A stretch of 64,000 nt of DNA from positions 248,001-312,000 of the forward strand of contig JAFEAE010000023.1 in NCBI GenBank assembly GCA_018266575.1, in the 5' to 3' direction. Source of the stretch: Bacteroidota bacterium (GTDB lineage: Bacteria > Bacteroidota > Bacteroidia > Chitinophagales > Chitinophagaceae). The notes below the pieces were generated by a model, which had not been told where the DNA came from, searched no databases, and worked only from the letters and a program-made list of their open reading frames with translations. The number at the start of each line of letters is the position of its first letter. Position 1 is the first letter of the stretch. Of this stretch, positions 44,909 through 51,719 are shown piece by piece. The translations under genes and the position numbers were made by a program.

Positions 44909-45793
44909 TTATAGTCGCATGATCTTGTATACATCCATTTCATTAACAGCCGCCCAAATCAAATTAAGGGGATTTAAATCAGAAAGAAACCTCAGCTTTT
45001 GATGTCTTATAAATTTAATTCGCTTTTTCCACGCGTTATTTTGAATGTGCTCAATTATCGTTGATACCGATTCGACTGGGAAATCCAGGTCAATCTTCAC
45101 ATAAGCTCTATCATCTATAAATTCACTAATGTTTGGGCAGCCATCATAAAAGCATAAAGCTTCGGCTATTATTGGATCAACTATTTTTTCGGTATAATAA
45201 AAAGGTATAAATGAATTTTCACACGCAAAATGATACTTGTAAGCCCATAATCCGTCGTATTTATCAACTATATATTTTTTATATGAATTTAATATTTTCC
45301 TGAGCTCTCCGCTACTATCATGCCCATATATATCAAGGCCATCTTCGATAGTTTTATCTAATAAAATTAAAAAGTCAATTCGCTTTTGATGCCCGGGGAG
45401 AAAGTATTTATCGCTTGTAACACTCGACAGCAGTTTTGTTTTTTTTATGCCGCCTGATTGGGCAACATGGTTTTTCATTTTATTTCTCACGCTATTCCAC
45501 CACGGAATGGCTATAAAAGAAAGAATAGTACCGCTTTCATGATTTAAATTTTCCGCACAATCATTCGGCTCAGTAAAAAAAGTAATAGCTTTCGTGGCAT
45601 CATATTTTTTACTTTTATTGTTTAAGCCTCTAAGAATAATAATTCTGTCAAAATCATCGTCTAGCGTAAACTCTACATTTTTCCAAATCGTTTTTCCGAA
45701 ACCATAGCTTTTGATGATATCAAATAAATTTTCGTCATCAATCCACCAACAAGTAACATATACTTTAATCTTCTTTTCCAAACAATCATTCAC
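44909..45793 (-). CDS. GT10-like (fucosyltransferase-type) glycosyltransferase
   Basis: A 294-residue enzyme whose C-terminal half fits the GT10 family. IYGHDSSGE and KYHFACENSFIPFYYTEKIVDP correspond to the family's acceptor/donor motif with E-N-S and Y-x-T-E-K; EALCFYDGCPNISEFID follows. No signal peptide, so it acts in the cytoplasm. Its GTG start overlaps the stop of the preceding glycosyltransferase (GTGA), a sign of translational coupling. The acceptor might be a surface glycan or a peptide of this island; neither is shown. Confidence 0.75.
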   Translation of the reverse strand: MNDCLEKKIKVYVTCWWIDDENLFDIIKSYGFGKTIWKNVEFTLDDDFDRIIILRGLNNKSKKYDATKAITFFTEPNDCAENLNHESGTILSFIAIPWWNSVRNKMKNHVAQSGGIKKTKLLSSVTSDKYFLPGHQKRIDFLILLDKTIEDGLDIYGHDSSGELRKILNSYKKYIVDKYDGLWAYKYHFACENSFIPFYYTEKIVDPIIAEALCFYDGCPNISEFIDDRAYVKIDLDFPVESVSTIIEHIQNNAWKKRIKFIRHQKLRFLSDLNPLNLIWAAVNEMDVYKIMRL

Positions 45794-47127
45794 TTACTCA
45801 AAATGTTTTCAAATTTTTGCCTATTTAATTCAAGCCTCTGCTGAGCGTTTTGAAATAAGCTATCGATGTGTCCTTCAACTTTCCCATTGATCCACGAGAT
45901 ATCCGAATAGCCAAAATCTTTTTGTATCGAAACGAATGGATGCAATATCATTTTATTGCTGGTTATATTTGACAATAAACCATCTGCCGTATCTGAACTC
46001 CCCATAGGTTCGTTTATTATTTTTTTAAAAACAGAATTGTAAAGCACAATAAACTGTGTGCAATAAAACCAGTTAACCCAAAACCTGTTTTGCGAAACAG
46101 GAATTGACATCCCAAAGCCTCCCACCCCACCATTTAATAATTCAGCTCCTTGCTCATGCGCCTCTATTATATTCTTCAAAAGATATTCCCACGAATAATC
46201 CTTCGTGAACACATGATCATCTTCGCAAATAATTATTATGTCCTCATTATTATTGAGTGCAGATTCAACTATTTTGCGAATACTCATCCAAAGCCCTATC
46301 GCCCCTATTTCATGTTTACATCCTTCGACTATCTGAATATCAAATTCATCCTTATCTCTAAATTGTTCGAGAACATGCAGCCTTCTATCAATTCTCTCTG
46401 GTAAATTGATAATAAATGTAGGTATTGAAATATTTGAATAAGTTTCCATGGAGAAACCCGGAGTTGCCCCAACTTTGTAATTATAATGGTTAATAATCTT
46501 GTTAATTACGTTAACGCTTTCTGAACTTTTTGCAAACAAGTCAGAAATTATCCCGCTACTATTATTTTTGGGGGTTACATCAGAATATCCATAATCTTTC
46601 TGTACTGAAATAAACGGGAAAATGAAATATTTAGCATGAGTCAATTCGCATATTTTGTAATCAGCCGCATCACTTTCATGAAACGATGTATTTACTATTT
46701 CATCAAAAACATTTCTGAAAAGGATAGTAAATTGCAATCCGGAAAATTTCTCCACATGATATAATTCATCGTTTACCCGTGTAGCATCTCTGAACCAACT
46801 TACCCCACCCGATAAAACATCTGCATTTGTTTCCTTTGCCTTATCAATATTTTCAAATAAAATCTTTTTTGAGTACCTATCGGTAAATTGATGATCGTCT
46901 TCACAAATAATTATGTATTCACAATCCTTAGGTGCAAGATTTTTTAAAATATGTACGATCGTTTTCCATAGCCCGATTGCTCCTGCCTTATCTTCAACTG
47001 CTTCAACAACGGTCATATCAAATTCATCTTTGCCAGAAAATTCTTTTTTGATATTTTCAAGACGATCAGTCCGATGTTTAAGATTGATAATAAAAATGTG
47101 CGCCTTCAGTTGTTTTAAAATTTTAAT
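45790..47127 (-). CDS. Tandem-domain GT25-like glycosyltransferase, probable AUU start
   Basis: Two homologous glycosyltransferase domains in one chain. Domain 2 starts with FIINLPERIDRRLHVL, continues with GAIGLW and ends around IIICEDDH. Domain 1 matches it (GAIGLW...IIICEDDH), but the ATG at 47016 would omit the opening motif. That motif is encoded upstream in frame (HIFIINLKHRTDR, to 47127) and has no ATG, GTG or TTG. The only sensible start is ATT at 47127, followed by AAA ATT TTA, which looks like an ATG-to-ATT change. In-frame TAA lies at 47131. Length from ATT is 445 residues. The gene may be weakly translated or decaying. Confidence 0.7.
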   Translation of the reverse strand: MKILKQLKAHIFIINLKHRTDRLENIKKEFSGKDEFDMTVVEAVEDKAGAIGLWKTIVHILKNLAPKDCEYIIICEDDHQFTDRYSKKILFENIDKAKETNADVLSGGVSWFRDATRVNDELYHVEKFSGLQFTILFRNVFDEIVNTSFHESDAADYKICELTHAKYFIFPFISVQKDYGYSDVTPKNNSSGIISDLFAKSSESVNVINKIINHYNYKVGATPGFSMETYSNISIPTFIINLPERIDRRLHVLEQFRDKDEFDIQIVEGCKHEIGAIGLWMSIRKIVESALNNNEDIIIICEDDHVFTKDYSWEYLLKNIIEAHEQGAELLNGGVGGFGMSIPVSQNRFWVNWFYCTQFIVLYNSVFKKIINEPMGSSDTADGLLSNITSNKMILHPFVSIQKDFGYSDISWINGKVEGHIDSLFQNAQQRLELNRQKFENILSK

Positions 47128-47250
47128 GGTTTAATAAAGAATAAAAGAACACCTCATTACGGCGGGTGACTTGCATGATTTAAGTTGTTGTTATTAATTT
47201 ACTGGCGTCATCGGTTACTTGACGTTTTTTATCTGTTGCAAAAATTGGTT

Positions 47251-47636
47251 TCACTCCTGAGCGTATAAATGTTTATGCGGGCTACACAAATTATTTTTTA
47301 AAATAAAATCAATTTTAGTGCGGCTGTAATAAAATGAGTCAAGCGAACCATTCTGTTGATCAACATATTTGGCAGTTGTTGAATCTGGAGATAAAGCGAT
47401 AGCAGTTTCAAATTCTGCAGCTTTTCTCTTTAATGATTTCATCTTTGTTTTACGAAACTCAGCATCGCTTAAAAAAAGTATTTATTTGAACTACCTGTGC
47501 CAAACGAAATTCCATTAAGATTAAATTGATACTTGTCATTGAGGCCGCTTATTGTTTTAGATACAAACTCTTTTTTACGTTTTAGAGTAACGCATGACAA
47601 CAAAAATATTAAGCAGAAAAAAAATATTGTTTTCAT
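47251..47636 (-). pseudogene. Lipoprotein gene frameshifted at a seven-T run
   Basis: Reading from ATG 47636 gives MKTIFFFCLIFLLSC, a lipoprotein signal with a lipobox, and runs 55 residues to a stop at 47469. The stop lies in a seven-T homopolymer (plus-strand A run 47471-47477). Shifting one base there joins the frame to the downstream reading (...DAEFRKTKMKSLKRKAAEF), which runs to 47251. One more T would restore a 128-residue lipoprotein. The family is unknown. It could be a true pseudogene, a phase-variable gene, or a sequencing error in the homopolymer. Confidence 0.65.
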
Positions 47637-47659
47637 AATTATTTTATCCAGACATATAT

Positions 47660-48820
47660 TTATTGTCCAAAATGTAACAGGAAAGAATCTATTATTTTCT
47701 TGTTGTTATTATCATAGCCGGTAAATCTTTTTAATTCTTTTCCTTTTCCATCTACAATAATGCTAACTGGTATCGCTGAAAAATCATAGCGGGACTTAAC
47801 GGCTTCAATTTGTGTACTATCTATAATAAATTGATCCCAATCCATTTTTAATTGTGTTAAAGCAGTTAGCCATTGTTTGCTATTTTCATCTATAGAAATA
47901 CTTGCAAAATGTATTTTAGTACCGCCATATTTTGTTTTCATTTCCTGCAACTCCGGTATTTCAAGGCGGCACGGCCCGCACCAGCTTGCCCAAAAATTAA
48001 CAACATTCAACGTAGCTCCATCTTTGAAAATGGGTTTTCTTACGCCGAGGTTATCTGATAAAATTAAATTCTCCAACTCCATATTTTTAGCGGGGCGATC
48101 GTTGATATATTTCTTTATAGCTTCGGCTTCATCAAAATTTTGAGCTTCAGCGGAAAAGTATGAAAGTATATTTCCCAATTCGCTATTGGAATAAAGTGAT
48201 TTATTTTGCCAAATACATTGTAGCAGATAATGAGAATTTGGATATTCCTTAATAATATCAACATAAGATTGATATTGACCAGACCTTTTGCTACTATTAT
48301 TATCCAAAAACCCAAAATCCATCATTTGGGCCCGAAAAAGTGCTTCCGTTTCTTTGCTTCCATAAACGAATACACTGTCAATTCGAATATCAATATTAGT
48401 CCCTTGTATAAGACTATTTGAAACATGCGCAACTCCTTCAATCCTGGTAATTCCTTTTTCTAACATAAAGGCATTTTCAGAATACCTTTGCCCTATATTA
48501 ATTTTGGGGAGAACGGTATTAGTAAAATCCAATGTATAAATTTTACCACTGTCAATATAAGATAGGCTGACCAGCATTGGGAGATGCACTTTTCCTGAAG
48601 AAATATGGAAAACGAATTCACCATTTACATTTTCAGCAGAATCAATAAATTCCTTGTACTTGTAGGCATTGGCCAAATAAATTTTTCTTGGCAACCCTTT
48701 TACCTTCGCGATAATTACTGCATAGCCGGATCCCTTCGTTTTCAGATTACAAGCAATAATGCAATGACTAATCATAATAATCCATAGAAAAAATTTTGTT
48801 TTAAATATTTCATTGTGCAT
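47660..48820 (-). CDS. TlpA-like thioredoxin lipoprotein, partner of precursor 2
   Basis: Exported lipoprotein of 386 residues with lipobox CIIAC (Cys24). An N-terminal beta-rich domain (residues about 30-120, DUF4369-like pattern GSGYAVIIAKVKG...KIYLANAYK) precedes a helical part and a TlpA domain with NFWASWCGPC and cis-proline AIPVSII. It follows precursor 2 and its strong stem-loop, so it repeats the precursor-hairpin-thioredoxin order. A fossil of a homologous N-terminus lies at about 49447-49515. Confidence 0.88.
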   Translation of the reverse strand: MHNEIFKTKFFLWIIMISHCIIACNLKTKGSGYAVIIAKVKGLPRKIYLANAYKYKEFIDSAENVNGEFVFHISSGKVHLPMLVSLSYIDSGKIYTLDFTNTVLPKINIGQRYSENAFMLEKGITRIEGVAHVSNSLIQGTNIDIRIDSVFVYGSKETEALFRAQMMDFGFLDNNSSKRSGQYQSYVDIIKEYPNSHYLLQCIWQNKSLYSNSELGNILSYFSAEAQNFDEAEAIKKYINDRPAKNMELENLILSDNLGVRKPIFKDGATLNVVNFWASWCGPCRLEIPELQEMKTKYGGTKIHFASISIDENSKQWLTALTQLKMDWDQFIIDSTQIEAVKSRYDFSAIPVSIIVDGKGKELKRFTGYDNNNKKIIDSFLLHFGQ

Positions 48821-48840
48821 AGTTTATGATTACAGTTTTT

Positions 48841-48874
48841 AAAATAAACTGATGCTGATGCATCAGTTTATTTT
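48841..48874 (-). terminator. Strong stem-loop after precursor 2
   Basis: Perfect 15-bp stem AAAATAAACTGATGC with its complement, 4-nt loop, between the precursor 2 stop (48879) and the TlpA start (48820). On the minus strand AAAAACTG follows, so the U tract is weak. It probably lets precursor mRNA exceed thioredoxin mRNA. Confidence 0.75.
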
Positions 48875-48878
48875 TTGA

Positions 48879-49187
48879 TTAAATAGCCCACGAATTGCCG
48901 CACTTACTAACCCCACCATTGGAACTTAACTGTGTAGGATTGGGGAAACTTGAAGTTGAGCAATAGGGTACAAATTGCGTATATCCACTATCTCCATAGC
49001 CTACATTATACGTTGCAACTGAACATGTCCCTTGTTCAGTATGCCATTGGCCGCTCGGATCCTGATATGTCATTGAGCAGCTGTCGCCTCCACTGCCATC
49101 ATCACCACCCAATACATTCCTCAATTGCTCTCTTGTAAGCACCTGCTCTGCATTAAACTCAAGTGCTTTTAATTTTAGTTTTTTCAT
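48879..49187 (-). CDS. Double-glycine peptide precursor 2 (4 core Cys)
   Basis: A 102-residue precursor with the 28-residue leader MKKLKLKALEFNAEQVLTRE followed by QLRNVLGG. The 74-residue core (DDGSGGDSCSMTYQDPSG...) contains four cysteines (SCS, TCS, YCS, KCG), spread among Ser, Gly, Tyr and Asn. It is closely related to precursor 3 in leader and upstream DNA but not in the core. This fits duplication followed by core divergence. The upstream region is a 214-nt repeat shared with precursor 3. Confidence 0.9.
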   Translation of the reverse strand: MKKLKLKALEFNAEQVLTREQLRNVLGGDDGSGGDSCSMTYQDPSGQWHTEQGTCSVATYNVGYGDSGYTQFVPYCSTSSFPNPTQLSSNGGVSKCGNSWAI

Positions 49188-49401
49188 CGTTTTAAAATTT
49201 TGTTGTTAAAAATATTGATATGAGATATGGCAAAGCCTCCCTGAGTCACATGTTCACTCAGGCAGGTTGCCTTTCTGGTAGTAAAACTGTGTGCACCAGC
49301 ATTACTAAAAGCCCCAGGGTATTTTCTGTTTGGCTTTATAAACAGAAAATTATTTTACACTTCTTTTCCTGCCGTTTCCGGAGCGGATAAGAAGAAATAT
49401 T
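49188..49401 (-). repeat. 214-nt repeat upstream of precursor 2 (copy I)
   Basis: Differs from the block at 51506-51719 at three positions only. It contains two hairpins. One is at 49229-49271 (GGCAA...TTGCC with an inner CTGAGT/ACTCAG stem). The other is at 49321-49350 (ATTTTCTGTTT/AAACAGAAAAT). Its far end contains the last codons of the VKOR-DsbA gene as a relic (YFFLSAPETAGKEV then stop), with an in-frame stop before them. Confidence 0.95.
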
Positions 49402-49515
49402 ATTAATCCTTATACTATATAATATCCGCTATTGAAAAAAATTCTTACTTATTCTGCAATAATTAATGTATAATCGGATCCTTTGATTTTCGAATTGAAG
49501 GCAATAATGATATTT
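49402..49515 (-). pseudogene. Fossil junction: TlpA-like N-terminus joined to VKOR-DsbA C-terminus
   Basis: Reading the minus strand, 49515 to about 49447 encodes IIIAFNSKIKGSDYTLIIAE and stop, which lines up with IIACNLKTKGSGYAVIIAKV of the TlpA lipoprotein at 47660-48820. From about 49445 to 49402 the DNA resembles the 3' end of the VKOR-DsbA gene (51720-51765) and passes into the 214-nt repeat. The two gene ends were brought together by a deletion after duplication (inference). 49516-49672 shows no further gene content. Confidence 0.6.
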
Positions 49516-49672
49516 AGAAATTCGAGAAGTATGTAATGTTAATCTGAATTACATTCGTCATTTTTCACTTTGTTGAATTGGTGTAAGGAGTTTTTGGACT
49601 TAATCCTATCCATAATTTTTTGAACAATATTTGTCTTTTTTCATTCATTAAACAACAACATGGGAATAAAAT

Positions 49673-51172
49673 TCAATACGTAAGCATAAACGCCAATTTC
49701 AGTTCCGAAAATAATTTATCGTAAGAGCTTGGCCTTGATGCATCGGAATTAACTATTTTACCATTTTCATCTACTATCAGAAATCTGGGAATCGTATAAC
49801 TCCTCGCTTTATTTTTATAAATTTTTTCTGTTATATCGACTATCAAATTTTTATTTGCAACAATATGCACGCCGGTTAAATTATTCTTATATGCCTCTTC
49901 TCGGACTCTATTTTTTGTATTCTCTGTTTCAAAGGCCACATACAATCTTTCAATATTATTTTTATTACAAAAACTATCTATTTTGAAATTCCAGGCGAAT
50001 TCCAGCTTGCATGGGATACACCAGGTCCCCCAAAAATCGACAAGCACTCTTTTTCCTTTAAATTTCGAGACGATCAAAGATGATATATCATTGTATAAGC
50101 TGCTATCAAGAAATCGTATTTCAGAATCATTTTGCCATTTTTTTCTTTTTTGATCATCTGCAAAATAAGGTGGCTTCAAAAATTCTTTCATTGGGCTGTT
50201 CGGATGCAATGTTAAAAATGCATCAATATCTTTTTCAGAAAAATTCCCTGGAAATATTCTTTTCATGCCAATCAAACTCATTGGCCATTCTATTTCCTGC
50301 ACTTCTGCCGGAGCATATAACCACATCAGCAAATTTTGTTCGACGACAATTTTTTTGCCGTTTACGGACATGATGCTGTCTGGAAGGTAATAGCCAGAAT
50401 AATATTTTCTTGCCTGCGCATCAAAATAAACATCGGCTATGGTATGCCCGTTCACTCCGGATTTTATTATTTCTTCCGTTACAGGATATTCCCGATATAT
50501 TCCTTCCACAATTTTTCGCACTTCATTTATCCTTATTTTTTTCTGATAATAAAAAAGATATTCAACTACTGATGTAAGTAAAACGCCTTTAATATCGTTA
50601 GAAACAATCCTGTAAAAATTGTTAGAAATCAGATTGTGCTTTAATAAAGAGTCAAATGGCGCAATGATTTTTTTTAGGGCGTAATCAATTTTCTGCAGTT
50701 CATAATCGTTCTTATATCGCATGCTATCTAACAAACCCTTGAACTCGTCTATTTTTCTGCCTATGGGGTAAAAAGAATTATTGTACAACTCAATCCCTTT
50801 TGCATTCCTGCCATTAACTGTAAATCGATCAATCCCTTTAGTGGCTTTATCCAAATCTATTTGCACTTCAATGGTATCAGACGGCTCAATCAGCAAATCT
50901 TCTGCTTCACTGCCAACCTGAATACAAATCATCATTGGGGTATTTGTTGAAACTGATTTTTTGAAATTTCCGTGAGCATCAGGAAAAATTTCCGACTTCG
51001 ACGTAGCCAGGTTGGGGTTAAAGAAACCATTTATTGGTTCATAAAATAGAATTTTATTATGGATAGAATCTCGCACAGTACCGTAGATTAGTGCTTGTGA
51101 AAAGCATAGTTGTGTAATTAGTAATAAACAGACCGATGGTAAAATAAACCTGTTGTTGCAGAAGCAGAGCAT
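49673..51172 (-). CDS. TlpA-like thioredoxin, partner of precursor 3
   Basis: Exported protein of 499 residues (signal peptide with LPSVCLLLITQLCFSQA). A beta-rich N-terminal domain and a helical middle precede the TlpA domain with VDFWGTWCIPC and cis-proline TIPRFLI. The active site residue between the cysteines (Ile-Pro) differs from the WCAPC and WCGPC of the other two island thioredoxins, which suggests different redox potentials. It follows precursor 3 and its stem-loop. Confidence 0.85.
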   Translation of the reverse strand: MLCFCNNRFILPSVCLLLITQLCFSQALIYGTVRDSIHNKILFYEPINGFFNPNLATSKSEIFPDAHGNFKKSVSTNTPMMICIQVGSEAEDLLIEPSDTIEVQIDLDKATKGIDRFTVNGRNAKGIELYNNSFYPIGRKIDEFKGLLDSMRYKNDYELQKIDYALKKIIAPFDSLLKHNLISNNFYRIVSNDIKGVLLTSVVEYLFYYQKKIRINEVRKIVEGIYREYPVTEEIIKSGVNGHTIADVYFDAQARKYYSGYYLPDSIMSVNGKKIVVEQNLLMWLYAPAEVQEIEWPMSLIGMKRIFPGNFSEKDIDAFLTLHPNSPMKEFLKPPYFADDQKRKKWQNDSEIRFLDSSLYNDISSLIVSKFKGKRVLVDFWGTWCIPCKLEFAWNFKIDSFCNKNNIERLYVAFETENTKNRVREEAYKNNLTGVHIVANKNLIVDITEKIYKNKARSYTIPRFLIVDENGKIVNSDASRPSSYDKLFSELKLAFMLTY

Positions 51173-51205
51173 ATAATGGCATTTGAAAATTCTTATTCAA
51201 ATGAA

Positions 51206-51230
51206 ACCTGCGACTAATATAGTCGCAGGT
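51206..51230 (-). terminator. Stem-loop after precursor 3
   Basis: 11-bp perfect stem ACCTGCGACTA/TAGTCGCAGGT with a 3-nt loop, starting 9 nt after the precursor 3 stop. A second weaker stem (ATTTGAA/TTCAAAT) follows at 51181-51202. Confidence 0.7.
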
Positions 51231-51238
51231 ACTTTTCT

Positions 51239-51505
51239 TTACCAATTTGGATTGGTGCATCCTGTACAGGAAGCGGTAACACCTGCAACTACACCACAAT
51301 AACTATCAACATCATTTTGTTGAATATGACCTGGAGGCTGGCTTCCATTGTCATACGTCCAGGAGTCACCGGAAAATTTCCCCCCTGTACAAGTGCATGT
51401 ACAATTCCCACTACCACCATCACCACCTAATATGTTTTTCAATTGCTCTCTTGTAAGCACCTGCTCTGCATTGAACTCAAGTGCCTTTAATTTTAATTTT
51501 TTCAT
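51239..51505 (-). CDS. Double-glycine peptide precursor 3 (6 core Cys)
   Basis: An 88-residue precursor with leader MKKLKLKALEFNAEQVLTRE then QLKNILGG (cleavage after residue 28). The 60-residue core begins DGGSGNCTCTCTGG, with three cysteines alternating with Thr, and ends ASCTGCTNPNW; a sixth Cys is in SYCGV. It is the first precursor transcribed after VKOR-DsbA. The leader matches precursor 2 closely; the core does not. Confidence 0.9.
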   Translation of the reverse strand: MKKLKLKALEFNAEQVLTREQLKNILGGDGGSGNCTCTCTGGKFSGDSWTYDNGSQPPGHIQQNDVDSYCGVVAGVTASCTGCTNPNW

Positions 51506-51719
51506 TGTTTTAAAATTTTGTTGTTAAAAATATTGATATGAGATATGGCAAAGCCTCCCTGAGTCACATGTTCACTCAGGCAGGTTGCCTTTCTGGTAGT
51601 AAAACTGTGTGCACCATCATTACTAAAAGCCCCAGGGTATTTTCTGTTTGGCTTTATAAACAGAAAATTATTTTACACTTCTTTTCCTGCCGTTTCCGGA
51701 ACGGATAAGAAGAAATATT
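51506..51719 (-). repeat. 214-nt repeat upstream of precursor 3 (copy III)
   Basis: Same length and about 98.6% identical to 49188-49401. It includes the precursor 5' region with hairpins at 51547-51589 and 51639-51668, and the last 15 codons of the VKOR-DsbA gene (stop at 51673). Because the coding end is intact here, this is probably the parent copy. Confidence 0.95.

Noticed and set aside
47251..47442. Separate 63-residue gene starting at 47442
   Set aside because: It reads better as the second half of the frameshifted lipoprotein.
49188..51719. 214-nt repeats considered as ends of an insertion sequence
   Set aside because: They are direct, include coding ends of neighbouring genes, and no transposase lies between them. 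Segmental duplication explains them.
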